NCBI GenBank assembly: GCA_032717465.1
Contig: CM064671.1
Span: forward strand, 54,590,491 to 54,654,490
DNA length: 64,000 nt
From: Coenobita brevimanus
Taxonomy: Eukaryota > Arthropoda > Malacostraca > Decapoda > Coenobitidae
Direction of reading: 5' to 3'
Of the stretch, positions 1 through 12,423 are shown piece after piece. The notes beneath the pieces were generated by a model that made no database searches, was not told the DNA's origin, and saw nothing but the letters and a program-made list of their open reading frames with translations. The number at the start of each line of letters is the position of its first letter. The stretch's first letter is position 1. Both the position numbers and the translations under genes were made by a program.

Positions 1-119
1 AAAATTGTTTGCTAGAAACTTATAGACACGTTATTCCGACAAGAATTCGTAGTAAGAGGTAATGGAAATTGTTCTCTTAAGTCCAAAATCATGCTTGTAA
101 TAACGTCCTTATTACTTTC

Positions 120-540
120 GTCATTTATACATGAGTTCTCCTCTGACCTTCATTTTTGTTTTGGCTTCACACACTCCTAATATTTCTAAATTTCTCTCCC
201 TCTTCGTGAACACTATCTCTTCCTTGTCCTTCGTTGCTGACAAGTTGATGGTCGCAACTCTAAAGTTTTTATTCTGTAATCCTGATAAAAAGGGTCGCCT
301 GTTCGTCATCGTGTTTGCCGTCTTATTCCGAGGCTCGATTTGCATTGCTTGCCTGATAATTCATCCAACAGTGGCCCGCTAATCCTATCCTGGCATCTCA
401 AGACTGCAAATTAATATCAACTGAAGCTCATTCCTGTCGGTTACAGGTTGTAGCCACGAAACCTAAGTAAAAGGAATGGTAGGAACAAGTTGCCGCACCT
501 CACCACCCACGCGGGTGGTACCCTTGGGCTGCGGTAGATT
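120..540 (-). mobile_element. LINE 5' end fragment (endonuclease start)
   Basis: The minus strand reads a GC-rich leader near 480-540, then an open segment with FRVATINLSATKDKEEI and NLEILGVCEAKTKMK. This matches the start of the apurinic-type endonuclease of RTE-like LINEs, where the motif is VGTLN... and LGVQETK. The element is 3' truncated by the window position or by decay. It is 74 codons long without a stop but with no catalytic core. Confidence 0.5.
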
Positions 541-1000
541 TGGGTGACTAATAATAAATCAACCTCAAAGTTAACTGTGCATAATGAGGTAGGTATTCCT
601 ATTATCCCAACTTACTGACTTATCTTTGATGAACCGTTTCGAACCGAAGGAGGTGAAATCATCAGATATTATTACCTGCTCTTCTAGGGTGTTCTGTCCT
701 GAATAAATGGTTGATAGTGTCAAAAATATATTCCATATGATGCACTGGGGTTAAAATGGTGCATGATTCAATGGCAATTTTAAGTTATATAATTATGTTC
801 TGGTAATACCAGTGAACTTCCAGATTAGCGCTGATGACCACCAAGATTGTGGCTGAAGGATGTTCTTTGTCAGTTGTGATAAGTTTCAGTTATGTTTGGT
901 TTCCGCAAACACCAAAGGGAGACCCTGTGATTAGTACAACACTTTGCATAATAGGCTAACAAGGTAGAGACAGAAGAATTCCCAATGTATTATCGACTAC
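541..1000. other. No recognisable feature
   Basis: This is AT-rich single-copy-looking DNA in the presumed intron or flank of IR gene A. I see no open frame, repeat or RNA gene. Confidence 0.5.
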
Positions 1001-1290
1001 AACTGCCAGACGCCTTAATCCCGTATAGTGGCCACAAACAAATCGTTTCCGCGTTACCTTGTTCTCTGCCATTTGGCTGCTCGCCCTCGTTTTCTCATCC
1101 CCCTCTCTCTTACATTTCTACACTTCAGCCCTCCCTCTCATCCTTGGTATCTCCCATTTCCTTTCCCCCCTCCTCCGCTTACCACTTTCTCTTATCACTT
1201 CCAATCGTATCCACATGAGCACCACACCGCTCCATTAATTCCTCTTGTGCTGGTCTGTCACTCCATTTTGCTCTCCATGCTCCTCTAGGC
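1001..1290 (-). mobile_element. RTE-type LINE 3' fragment
   Basis: The boundary reads CTGCCAGACGCCTTAATCCC, the conserved 3' end of the RTE-type family that is near complete at 35.04-38.22 kb. Pyrimidine-rich sequence follows, which is the complement of the C-terminal coding end. It is a 5'-truncated, dead-on-arrival copy of about 290 bp. Confidence 0.7.
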
Positions 1291-2625
1291 AAATGCTCAT
1301 ACTAAGACTATAAATTTCTAGGTAAAGTCCGAAGCATGTTGAGGTTAAGACACGGTTTATTTGGTCCAACATTACTGAAATCGGAACACAGGTTTGGTAA
1401 AGGCTTACCCTGTTTATAATCGGTAGGTTTTTGTTGTACACCGATATACCTATATTTTTTAATAATTTTACAAAGTCGGAATTTAACCTATTGTTCTCTC
1501 GCATATTTAAGGCTCTCCCCAGGTATTGTCTCATGAAAGAAACTATATAGTCCAGAGAAGTAATTTACGATAGGTACAGATGAAAATAATTCAGGCTATG
1601 CAAAATCCAGTACAAAAAAAATGTCTGATTTAAGAATGGATTATCAGACGTAAGATTTCAGTGTTCAATTGTGATTTCCTACACTTCTCTTCGTTTAAAT
1701 AGGGAATAAACGTTCTTTTTTTATTAATTATTCTTGATACTAACCACTGTAAGAAAAAATAATTCTCTTGGATGATGCAAATGTAACGGTAGATATTTTA
1801 TCCCACCGTTATTGTTCATCCCACCGGTTGACACCAGTGTAACGACGGGTTTTTGCGATCTTTCCCCGCTTGTTATTGTTCCATCAGTGTAATGTTAGGA
1901 TTTATAATCTTACTGGTTGTTGGTTCTGGTCAACTTACCCATTGATAATACAAATGGTACTCGACTTAGTCTCCCCTCCTTGGTTGATAGAAAATTCACT
2001 TCAGTAAAACAAAAGGGGGAGGGGTTGGTGTTTTGACTTGGTATGGTAAAGGATAATTGTTTAAGATAGTTTTGGTAACGTTTGTAGTTTTTGGGCGAGT
2101 CGAGATTAAGTCAGTACGTGTGGTCGTCGTTCCCAAAGCGAAGGAATCTTGAATTGGAAGGGGAGTGAGTTAGGCATGAGGAGACATAATTCCCTTGACT
2201 GGGTATACAAAAAAAAAAAAAAAAAAAACATACTTTACGCTAATAATTCTAAACTGGTTTTCAACAAACATTTTAATTACATGACCTTTAGTCATATGAA
2301 AAAGGGTTGTACATTAAAACCATGGTTTGGGTGATCATTCCTACAATATTGTCTCCAGGCGAAACAATTTGGTACATACAAGCGATTTCTGAGGTCATCG
2401 TACCTTACTTTTTATTGTCAGTTATTCTTGGGCTCGACAATAGCTTCAAGACAGGGACATTTTATGAGCTTGGTTGTCTTTTCGGGCTGGCATAGCCTCG
2501 AACCAAAAAACAATATATCACTCGTGTTCTATTTCGTCCGTGTAGTATATCATCATCATGCAATTCACTATAACTCACAATCACTATCAATTCATAATTA
2601 TTTACAATTCATAATCATCATTAAC
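1291..2625. other. Non-coding stretch, no gene seen
   Basis: The only structure I see is a poly(A) run near 2211-2228 and AT-rich spacer. Short open frames here are not protein-like. Confidence 0.5.
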
Positions 2626-2756
2626 GCGTAATCACCAAAAATACATAATCACTCGGGCTTGTGTAGCCTCGAGGAACAACTCAAAATCGCATAATCACCA
2701 AGAATACATAATCACTCGGGCTGGTGTAGCCTCGAGGTACAATTCAAAAATCACAT
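2626..2756. repeat. Two-copy tandem repeat of about 66 bp
   Basis: Two adjacent units share CATAATCACTCGGGCT and GTGTAGCCTCGAGG. The core CCTCGAGG is palindromic. A related GGCTGGCATAGCCTCGAA occurs upstream near 2486, so the array may once have been longer. Confidence 0.7.
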
Positions 2757-3239
2757 TATTGCTCACAACCACTAAGTTCCCTTCCACGCTCCTAATTTTC
2801 TAACATATTAATATAAGAGAAAGAAAACGGTTAATGAATTTGAATTTCGCCTTTCCGTTACAAGATCACATCACTTTTTCAAATTTCTAATCCTTATCTA
2901 CACAAAAAAGAAGTTCACTTGATAGATCAATAATACCATTTCAACTACATTCGGTTTATAAAATAATTCATGGGTAGTGTAAATGTGTATGTAAGAGTCT
3001 ATGGGCAATACCACGAGATGGCCTCGTGCACACTCTGACGTCGCGGGTGTCTGGGGACTGAACCAACGTCCATTACACACGATGTCTGAGTCTGAGCAGC
3101 AAGTGGGCCTCCCCGGGCACGCCAGAGACGCCACTGCATAGATCAAATGAGATGGTGTTTTTGCAATATGGTGGGTTTTAATTCTCTTCACTATTTATTT
3201 AGTAGCGTACGCATGACATTAGGACTTTTGATTGAATTG
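2757..3239. other. Spacer with a possible tRNA-like box B
   Basis: The minus strand has GGACGTTGGTTCAGTCCCC near 3057-3076, which resembles an RNA polymerase III box B. No convincing box A lies at the right distance, so I do not call a SINE. Nothing else is seen. Confidence 0.25.
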
Positions 3240-3299
3240 GGGAAAATTTGGGATTCAATTCTTACTTAATTCAAATACTGAATTTACCACTATCCCGCC

Positions 3300-3968
3300 C
3301 TGAATTTGGGGCAGCTTATGCCATCTATAGTAGGACTCGCGCACGTTTGCGGCTGTGGTGTGGCTCGCAACTGTGTACAATGGTGCCATGTTTCCCCAAC
3401 TTGCGAGGTGAAACGGAAGCTATTTATGTACAAGGCATCAGAAATTCGATAAATTCAGATGAATAAAACTTACACTTGTGTATTTTGATGGATGAATCAA
3501 CAGTAATCTTATTATGCATAAAATATTTATACAGTAACACAGAAACATGGCATACATATTGTACAGTGTTGCTAAAAGAAATTGTAGTCACTTTTAATGG
3601 TTTTTAGCGTAGTTTTAGGGTGGGTAATAATATCACAGTTAAGGATATAAGATAATGAGCCTGAAAAAAGAAGAAATATGCCAATATCCAAAGTAAAAGA
3701 AATAATTCATGTAATTCTTCTGAGTGGCAACACTTACCAGTCTGGCCTACGGTAAAGTACTTTCGTATACCCAACCATAGCTTGTACAGGTGTTGCTAGG
3801 GAAAAATGCTCACATTTACTGGCTTTTACCGTAATTTTAAGGGCGAGGAATAATCACATTTATAATCATAAGCTAATATGTAGGACAAAATAGTAGGCAT
3901 ATGCCAATACCGAAGTAAAAAAAAAAAAATTATTCACTCGCGAGCGGCAACACTTCCACACCCAGTCG

Positions 3969-3999
<31 letters not shown>

Positions 4000-4133
4000 G
4001 CAGGAGAGGGGCATGCATTGAATGCATTGTCGGCATCACTAAATATAACAAAACCAAATTAACAAATGAAAGCACAATTATAAATAACTTATAAAAGAAT
4101 CAAAAGTACTCAGGGTGGCTCACATTTCCCGCC

Positions 4134-4173
<40 letters not shown>

Positions 4174-4265
4174 GGTATAGAAAACGTGGCAACACTGTAC
4201 ACAGGTGCGGGCTACACCACAGCCGCAAACGTAGGCGAGTCCTACTATAGTGACGGCTAAGGCAA
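3300..4265. repeat. Inverted-repeat cluster with internal tandem units
   Basis: About 85 bp around 3310-3395 recurs inverted at 4176-4262, sharing TATAGTAGGACTCGC and TTTGCGGCTGTGGTGTRGC. Between the arms two related units of about 180 bp (3587-3765 and 3800-3975) both contain GCGGCAACACTT-like and ATGCCAATA motifs. (AG)n tracts lie at 3969-3999 and 4134-4170. The layout suggests a foldback non-autonomous element. No protein is present. Confidence 0.6.
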
Positions 4266-4913
4266 GCGGGACTATTAAATCCCTCACAAATGACATTATT
4301 TAGGCCTTTTTGACTGTTAATCTTACATATTTGGGTTCTAGCAGCTTCATTAGTAAGCATTTCACAACTAGGATACGGAAAGAATTGTATACCCATCATT
4401 ACTCTGTTTAAGGTTTAAACTTGGCGCCCCACAACGACGCACAAACAAGGAGAAAGACTGCTCGCATATGTTATTCATTACTCGACCAGATGGAGGAATT
4501 CCCATAGCTCAACATCCACAGTTACATCACCCATGCGTAGATACAGAGATGTATACATATAAAAATAAAGTTAACCCTACATCAATTATTAACATATGAA
4601 TTACTACTTAGGACAGGAATTTATAGACTAATTCAGATTACACCCTATCTAACTTAGAAATTACAGTACCTCTAAACACATACATGAATACTAAATTTGT
4701 GGCACTACACAAATATTTTTCATTGAAAGTATCTCCAAGAGAACTTTATGTACTAAAAATTTATATTTCTGACTATTTATTTTTCACGTTGTCTTACATA
4801 AGTAGGCTAATTCATGACTGTCTTTATACTGCAGACTAAGAGCATCAAAGATAATAATTTATCTGTCTATCTGTCTCTCTATGTATTTATTTATTTTTCT
4901 CTTTATCTACATA
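4266..4913. other. No recognisable feature
   Basis: AT-rich spacer. I see no gene, RNA or repeat boundary. Confidence 0.45.
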
Positions 4914-5185
4914 TTGTCAGACGCCTTAATCCCGTAAGGGGCAGCCAGAAAGAAATCTCCTGTATGTTGCCTTGTCCTCTGCTGTTTGTGTGCCCCCCCC
5001 CCCCTCTAACTCACACACCCCTCTTTCATATATTTCTCCAATCCATCATTCTGTCACATCCTTGGTCTCCCCTTCCTGCTCTTCCCCTTCCACCACACAC
5101 ACATGCACTCCTCTGTTCATGCTCACATTCTCCATCCTTCCCAAATGATCTGAAATCTCAAAGCATTCTCTTAACACTTTCATTC
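4914..5185 (-). mobile_element. RTE-type LINE 3' fragment
   Basis: It begins TTGTCAGACGCCTTAATCCC and continues with the same pyrimidine-rich 3' coding end as the copy at 35.04 kb. A C-run sits near 4986-5000. It is strongly 5' truncated. Confidence 0.7.
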
Positions 5186-6314
5186 ACAATAATAATCACT
5201 ATGTATTATTATCTCACTTGTTCTCAATGGCTTGTTGAAGGCTTACGATGTCGTCTTTTCCCACCACCATGATATCGGCCAGACGCTGGAAAAGTGGTGA
5301 CCCTGATTTACTGAAGTCTGTAGCAAAGGCCACACCCCACGGCATCACTGTCATCCTGGGGAGAATATTTGCAGTATTAAGTAGGTTGCTAACACTTTCA
5401 ATAAAGAAAACAAGTATCCACTTTTGGCGTTCTTTTTTTGTTTATGAAATACCGAGGAATTGCATCATCTTCATCGTCATAATCGTCGTCGTCGTCGTCG
5501 TCGTCATCGTCACCATCGTCGTCATTATAATCATCATCATCATCATCATTCCTGTCTTATTTTCCTCTGACCCAGGAAAAAGAAAAGACCATCAGGAACA
5601 CTAGCTAGCAACAGAATTTTCAGTAAAATGAGTTATGCATCATTCCCCCGCAAATGTTCAGAATGGAGGCGACTTTCTTTGGGCCCATCGACTGCACGTA
5701 GATCTATGAAGCTGATAATCAGTTTTAGCTAAATCAGACCATCCCAAAATTACGACCCACAAAAGTAGATGTTACGTTCACATGGCCAATTGTGCTGTTA
5801 GGTGAGCAAGACAAGAGGGAAACAAATTTTGTCCCTGAGTCTCACCGGCCCAAGAATCGAACTCCAGTTGTTCCAACTGTGAGTAGAATGGGCTGACTAG
5901 TGCACCATCGCCTCCCCTTTCAAATGATAAGTAAATCAATGGATAGCTGCTGCTTCACTGTGGATGTCATAGAAGTACCTATTCATACTATTTACTGTAA
6001 CAATAGAACAAATGCTGAAGGGAGGTTTTCATGTGAAGGCACCGATAGTGCCAGGCGATGGAGCTGACTGGTTATACAAATAATCAATTAATTCCATCCT
6101 ATTTGTCGAAAGGCAGATGGTGGACAGTGGAGTTCAGCCTGCAGTCCACCGAGTTCATATACAGATAAGCCTTAGCTTATAACTACTTCCACAACACGCC
6201 AGAAGTCGGACAGTAAAATTGTATAATTCTCAAAAATAATAAATAGTATGACTGCAAAAGTCTTTCACTTAATATTTTACAGCACTATCAAGTCATGTAA
6301 TAGTAAATACTCAC
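5186..6314. other. Intron/flank with trinucleotide repeat and possible SINE
   Basis: A mixed (CGT)n/(ATC)n tract covers about 5470-5550. Near 5845-5925 the minus strand reads GGTGCACTAGTCAGCCC, then GGAGTTCGATTCTTGG, spaced like box A and box B of a tRNA-derived SINE. The match is partial. A short segment at 6100-6180 resembles one at 60.72-60.80 kb. Confidence 0.35.
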
Positions 6315-6583
6315 TTAATAACTGTGTTCACAAGCTCTTCAATGGTCTCTGGTCGCGATGGGTACTTGGGCAGTGTGAGGGAGGCTATGAGTGAACCCCT
6401 ATAAGCTGCGCCCAACACCACAGCCACAACTATCCAAGCCGCTACTATTGGTCGTAAGGAGGTCACTGTTAGCAGTCTGTGCGGGACACTCTGGGCCAGC
6501 AGCACAGCCAACACCGTCTCCACAACACCCACCCATGACATATGTTTCGCACCACCACCACTCTCAGGTACCATACAAACCAT
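6315..6583 (-). CDS. Ionotropic receptor gene A, pore loop and M3 exon
   Basis: The exon has about 89 codons. SWVGVVETVLAVLLAQSVP forms the re-entrant pore region. PIVAAWIVVAVVLGAAYRG forms helix M3, followed by SLIASLTLPKYPSRPETIEE, which starts lobe S2. The AYRGSLxASLTLPKYPxRPET segment replaces the SYTANLAAF motif of classical glutamate receptors and is typical of divergent IRs. The acceptor TATCTGTAG follows a weak pyrimidine tract, and the donor is GTGAGT with two bases left over. The intron upstream is about 10.3 kb and holds the whole nested transposon stack. The remaining S2 and M4 exons must lie left of the window, so the gene is partial here. Confidence 0.88.
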
Positions 6584-6614
6584 CTACAGATAATACTTTA
6601 ATGAACTGTTACAT

Positions 6615-6671
6615 TAGCAGTTATTATTGTCGCCCACCTTTAGAAGGCGGGGCGATAATGTTTTTGCATGC

Positions 6672-6712
<41 letters not shown>

Positions 6713-7000
6713 TGTGTGTGTGTGTGTGTGTATCTGTTCCCATTATATCTCATGAACGACTTGAGCTATCAACATGAAAGCTTCAGGGTTTCAAGATATG
6801 GCCAAAATCTTGGCCGAGTTCGAAAATGGGCACTCGGGGTCAAGGTCAAGGTCACAAGAATGCCTGCCAAAGATCAACTATTTTTTATCGCCCCCCTTTA
6901 ACACCATTATATCTCGTGAACGGCTTGAGCTATCAGCATGAAACCTTCAGGGTATCAGGATATGACCTAAATCTTGGACTTGGCCAACAGCATAATTTGG
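6615..7000. repeat. Repeat with (TG)n and duplicated ATATCTC module
   Basis: (TG)n occupies 6674-6731. After it, two related modules share CATTATATCTC(A/G)TGAACG and GAGCTATCA(A/G)CATGAAA, separated by about 140 bp. Each is preceded by a CGCC-rich motif. GGTCAAGGTCAAGGTCACAAG at 6840-6860 is a direct repeat of AAGGTC. Confidence 0.6.
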
Positions 7001-8137
7001 CGGGCGGTTAGCATTAGGCTCTCGAATGCTTTTCTTTCATATTGAAATATGTTTTTCATGTAAGGAAGATGGAACCAGAGGCCAGAAGCCCTTAAGATTA
7101 TTCCCTTCAAGAAAAAAGAAAAAAGATGACAGAAAGCCAAAATCGAGATCCTTTCATTTCGAGATGCCTGGACACACTGCGGTTGAAAGACTGGAGGCCA
7201 TAGACAGTAGGATATACACACAGATTGAGACCGTTCCAAAGTTGACCTGTTGCATACATGAAGGACTAGGAATAACGGCCCTTTCATTAGACAGCTGGAC
7301 AGAAAAGGTATGAGAGTTTGTTGCTAGAATGGTGCTACATACCCACCATAGTGGTGGAGGGATGGAAGCAGACAGTTCAGAGAAGCATTGACCAACTGAC
7401 AAATGAAGTAGCGATAGAAAAGAGATAAAGATACAACAGTGCGGCGATGAGACAGAGGTTGAAGGAAGCCAGTATAAAGGGAAGAGTTAATGAGATGCAA
7501 AGCTTTTGACTCCACCTTGTTGAGAAGAGCTGTATGTAAGGAGCATCCACACACATTAAAGTTTTACTCTACTCGGGGTGAATAAAACCCGTGTATCAAG
7601 TGAACAACTATGCAGAGTTAAGGAACACATGGAGCTGGCTTAGCACACCAAAATATCTTGAAAGCAGATATTACAAGAAAGGTAACATGATTTTTCCATG
7701 ATAAATCCCAAGGGGATACAATCCCATGTTTGTTTTAAAATGATACAAGATTGAGCTGAATATTATTAAAAAGTAGAGGATTTTCCTGCAAAAGATTTCA
7801 ATGAGTTGGAAGATATAAGAACCAAGTTTTTGGTGCATTAAAAACTACAGGGTTACTTTTATCCCAGTAAGAGATATGAGCTAAGTCAGACATTAGGTGT
7901 GTCATACCCTCACTCCTTGTTTGTTTAAGTAACTGCTGAGATTAACACTGAGAAAAGCGAATGGAAAGGTGAAGGGTGGAGTCATCAGCATATGAGTGAA
8001 CAGGGTTAGATGTACAGCTTAGAAGGTCATTGATGAACTGAAGGAAGAGAGCTGGTTGTAGGACAGAACCCTCAGGAACATCACTATTATTAACTGTAGG
8101 AGAAGAACGGAGGCCAGGAGGCCATCTACAACAACAT

Positions 8138-8649
8138 CTATAGAACGACCAGACACGAAGCTATAGATGAAGGCATAGGTAGAAGGATATAAACCGTACG
8201 ATGCCAGTTTGGAAAATAAAAATTTATGCCAGACTTTACTGAAGGCCTTTGTGATGTCAAGTGCAATGGCAAAGCTTTCGCCAAAGTCCCGAAAGAAGGA
8301 TGATCATGAGTCTGAAAAGATGATGAGAAAATCGCCAGTGAAACATCCCTTTGGCAACCCATACTGATGATGAGAAAGAAAGTTGTGATAGGATAGGTAC
8401 TTATTATTATTATTTTTTTAATTAAGAACAATTTGGAGATAGTTTGAGCGCTGGGAAATGCAACTCTTATTTGGGACAGCCTGGATGAGAGCAAACTTCC
8501 AGTAAGAAAGAAAAGTACAGTTTGACAGACAATGGCGGAAGAGTTTCCATAGGCAGGGTGTTAGCAAAGAAGCACGGTTCTTGAGGACAACAGGAGAGAC
8601 CCCCTCTGGCCCAAATGCCTTGTTGGTATTGAGGGCGATGATGACAGAA
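8138..8649 (-). pseudogene. LINE reverse transcriptase fragment
   Basis: Minus-strand frames contain NTNKAFGPEGVSPVVLKNRA and then a segment that ends before the fingers/palm boundary. This is the N-terminal RT region, where family members read NxxKAxGPDGVPPxVLKN. Stops and frame changes show it is inactive. It is cut at 8650 by the solo LTR. Confidence 0.65.
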
Positions 8650-8653
8650 ATAC

Positions 8654-9391
8654 TGTTATGTCCCAGTTCCCACACTGCCACAGGCTCCAACAGCAGTAGT
8701 ACAGTACAGGAAGGACGTTGCCCAGTGAGTTGTTCTTCCTATGGTCAGCCTTTCTGTGTGCAGTACACATGATCAGCTGAGGCGAAAATAAACACTGCCT
8801 CCTTATAGTTCACTATCTTTATTTTCCAAATAGTTCCACTTAATGCTTTTCATTTCACTGTTTTCTCAAGTTCCAATGATATACAAATTTCAGTAACCCG
8901 TTACTCTTTGCTACTGTTTTCACAAGTACCAAAAATATACAATCTTCACTGACACTGACACTGCACTACGCTCAAACCAAAACCGACTGCACTTCACTCA
9001 AACTGACTTGACACCCGACTAAACTCCAAACCGACCGACTAACTTACTAATCTCTTCGCCATCCTTATATAGGCTTGCATTGTTCTAGACTGTTCTACAT
9101 TCCACGAGAACAACAGTTGCCAATTCGGAGACAACCAAAACAAGCTATAACTGTCCCACATTACATAACACTCTAAATCATTTACCATATGAACTTAAAC
9201 TACATAACAAGCAATCACTAAAATAAAACATTATAAAGAAAAAGAGCATAAAAATAATTGAATGTTTAACTTACGAGATAACTACGCTCACAAACAACAG
9301 GCAAACCGGCAACTCTGAATCGTACCGATACGAGACCAGAAACGTCTCGAAGGTACGAGACTACCTAACTGGCAAATCCCCCTTCATAACA
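8654..9391 (-). repeat. Solo LTR with 4-bp target duplication
   Basis: This 738-bp unit begins TGTTATG and ends CATAACA on the minus strand, perfect 7-bp inverted ends. It is flanked on the plus strand by ATAC at 8650-8653 and 9392-9395. The minus strand carries a TATATAAGG TATA-like box near 9064-9072 and AATAAA near 8818-8823, as expected of U3 and R. The sequences on either side rejoin into continuous LINE. No internal retroelement genes remain, so it likely arose by LTR-LTR recombination. It differs from the LTRs at 48.7 kb. Confidence 0.85.
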
Positions 9392-10421
9392 ATACGTTAA
9401 CTGAAGAAATTTTAATGTTAGCCATGAGGAAGTCAGAGGGGGGAAGTGATGGAGGAACAGCACCGGAATTGTCTAATATGGAACTGGAGGAGAATTGTGG
9501 AGTGAAGTTTTGCCTTCCAGTAAAAAAAAAAAAAAGCCACAGAACCATCAGAGTGGAAGATAGGAAAGAAGAATGATGAAGTGAAGTTGTTAGGAAGGTT
9601 AGTGGCAAGGTGCCTGAAGGAGCGGAAAGTAACTGAATTGGAGAGTTCAAAGCATTTAGTACAGATGAAAATATTTTTAGCAAAGCAAAGAACAGTCTTA
9701 GCATGATTCCAGGGCTGAGATATAAGTGAGATGAGATTCGTGCGTAACTTGTCTGCCGTACCTTTTGTAGGCCCTCTCCTTGTTGTGGACAGCATTAGCA
9801 CAAGCGTGATTAAACCATTTTTTTGGGGGGGCAGTAGTAACAGGATATGAGAAAGGAATGTATGTTTAGATGCCCAAAAGAATAACCTTCATAATCCACA
9901 AGGCACATTCAGATGGGTCTCAGTTATGGAAGCAATAATCTTTCCAGAGAAACTGAAATAAGTACTGCCTGAGCACCTCCCAGTGAGCAGCTCCAAAGTG
10001 CCACAGCTGCTGTTTCATGGAAGTGTCCATCAGCCTTACTGGAGTGATAGGACAGGTTATGATGATAAGGCTGTGATTGAAGGAGCCCAACGAAAAGAAA
10101 AGACTAAACGCATAAGCAAAAGAATTAGTCATAAGGAAAGTCATATATGCTGGCACTCTCTCTCCATGGCTAAGAGTAGACTGTAGCACCAATCGAGCAG
10201 GGCAGTACTCCCAAGGTGGCTGGAAAGCTGATGACAGGGAGAGCTGAAGCTCCCGGTTCATCAGCTCTTGGGACTAGTTCCTGACCATTCCCCTTTGCTG
10301 AACTTTTTCAGTGTTTCAGTAACACAGAGAGCAGGCCAGCATGCTCTCCAATACAGGTTTCTCTAACAGTCAACACCAAACTACATGCACAGTACACACT
10401 ATACTTCCTTTTCAAAATTAA

Positions 10422-11027
10422 CCCGTGCCCTCCCGGTTTTTCCGGCCCCCCCCCCACCCCCTGAAAACCCGGTAAATATTAGATTTTTTTTTTTTTTTTG
10501 CTCAAACATTCCCTTTCAGTGAGAAACTAATGACAATCACCAAGAAAGTTGCTCCCATCACCCCTAAGTGCTCCTAAGGTAGGTCCCCCCCTCACCTCAG
10601 GCAGGTGTTCTGTGACCGGGCCGGTGCGGCTGCTCCTTTTTCTACAGTGGGAAGGAGGAGGGTAACTAATCAAAACCAACCTTAATACATATATTTACAT
10701 TTATTTGCTACAAAAGTATGTATACAACAACAATACTGTGGTATATATATCTATAAAAAAAAAAAAATGGGTGAAAATAACGTAGGTTCATAATGGTTCA
10801 ACCCATAAATCATTGATTTCTGGCACACTTGACTAGCTGATACTGTTGTTTCCACTAACATACACTAGAGTAAGGTCTCACGCATCTGCCTGCCACGAAT
10901 CACCCCTGAAATGTGAAGAATGTGCACGCAATGTGCCTTCCAATTGCGAATCGTATGGTGTACAACGGTGGGTCCATGGCAGCTACCATGTACTGTTGTA
11001 CAACGTACGATGTCAGGAGGGTACGGG
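10422..11027 (+). mobile_element. piggyBac-type MITE 1
   Basis: TTAA occurs at 10418-10421 and 11028-11031. The inner ends are inverted repeats: CCCGTGCCCTCCCGG on the left, and CCCGTACCCTCCTGAC when the right end is reversed. The element is about 606 bp with no transposase. It interrupts the 5' UTR of the plus-strand LINE just after CTTCCTTTTCAAAA. Confidence 0.78.
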
Positions 11028-11127
11028 TTAAAAAAGAAAAATTTCTTTAATAAATCAGGCCTCAGAGTCCCCGGGGGGGGAACCATAAATTCCCTCACCA
11101 TCCGCCCCTCTCCCGGTGATGACTCAG

Positions 11128-11713
11128 AGAGATCCCTGGAACCACTGTCTGACTCACTTCTTCATTTCTGCAACATTTGCGGCCTTTCCACTGACTTTCT
11201 CTCTGTCGAACACCACCTCTCCTTCTCTAAACCTCACCTTCCCTTCTTGACAGATACTCAGCTGTCTGAGGCAACTGTCAACAAACCCTTTTCAGTTACC
11301 TCCTACTCTACACTCATTTAAAAGCCAAAAATGGTTGTTGTGTATATGTATGCAATGATTTATCCTGCTCTCGCGTTCCTGAACTTGATTCTTCTGAATT
11401 CTCTACTCTCTGGCTTTGGCTTTCTTGTCATTCTCTAAATATATCTGCACTGTTTACTTATCTCCTAAATCTACTGACTGAAAAATTCATCAACTATCTT
11501 ACTTCTAAGATGGAACAAAGTCTATCCATTTCTCCTTTCTCTGTAATCTCCATTCTAGGAGATTTCAATGTTCACGACCACCATTGGCTCTTCTCTTCTT
11601 TCACTGATCCACCTGGTGAACAAGCCTACATCTTTTCTATCCTTAACCCACCCCGTCCCAGAGACGAGAATTCACGTCCTCACATGATGTGCACTCATAT
11701 CCCGGAGACGTAA
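11128..11713 (+). pseudogene. LINE endonuclease remnant
   Basis: Frames from about 11130 carry the endonuclease start, equivalent to FHNICGL and LFLTETQLSEAT in relatives. At 11550-11590 the motif ISILGDFNVHDHHW appears, the GDFN signature of AP-type LINE endonucleases. A MITE at 11647 cuts the domain before its last His motif, and stops occur upstream. Confidence 0.65.
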
Positions 11714-12423
11714 ATTAATGCGGCAACATTGCAAGGTCCCTAATTTGCACAATTTTCAATTTAATTTGCACAATTTTCAATTTTTGCTAGTGATTATTGG
11801 CACATATACACAGGATACCTTCCTCTACAAGATGCCAGGCAGGGACAATGCCTTACCCAGCATGACCTCCCCCCCCTGCATGCCCTTTTCTCAGCAATTC
11901 ACCTGTTATCAGTGACCTGGCCAGTAAAGCCATGTCATGCCACAGTACGAAATTCAGGGCCAGAGTGATTTCCCAATCGATGACAATGAGGAGGACAAAC
12001 ATTAGAGGAAAAAACAGTCAGAAATGATGATCAGGTAATGTGGTAAAAAAAGGTCAGGACTGGTGATGAGTTAGTGAGTGAAACAATGCTTATAATGCCT
12101 ATATTACCATTTGAAAATCAATATACTCTCGTACTACATATAAATTCATACCAAATAAATAAATAAATACCGTTTATGAGTGGTGTGGATAGTTATTTTC
12201 CCACAGAACTCGTTTTCTTTACAGCCAGCCTGATAGAAATCCCTGTAAGGTAAGGAGGTACTCCTACCTGGATCGAGTATTTTAAACCTCAGGTGATCGA
12301 TTTCTCTATGAATTTTCGATGTTTCTCACCAATAGCGGATGTTTGAGCCAAAAAAAAAAAAAAGGTCCAAAAATGTTGGGACTGGGGCGTACCACTGCCC
12401 ACAAAACATTGAGATGGGGGGGG
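11647..12423 (+). mobile_element. piggyBac-type MITE 2
   Basis: TTAA at 11643-11646 and 12424-12427 flanks ends CCCACCCCGTCCCAGAGACG and, reversed, CCCCCCCCATCTCAATG. The body shares ATTTGCACAATTTTCAATTT and ATGCCAGGCAGGGACAATGC with MITE 3. It splits the endonuclease domain; the LINE reading resumes at GACCTAGAGCAG. It has no transposase. Confidence 0.78.

Noticed and set aside
2898..3191. 97-codon minus-strand frame
   Set aside because: No splice sites, motif or composition supports a gene.
5800..5930. tRNA gene on the minus strand
   Set aside because: Box-like motifs are present but I cannot fold a cloverleaf. At most it is a degenerate SINE.
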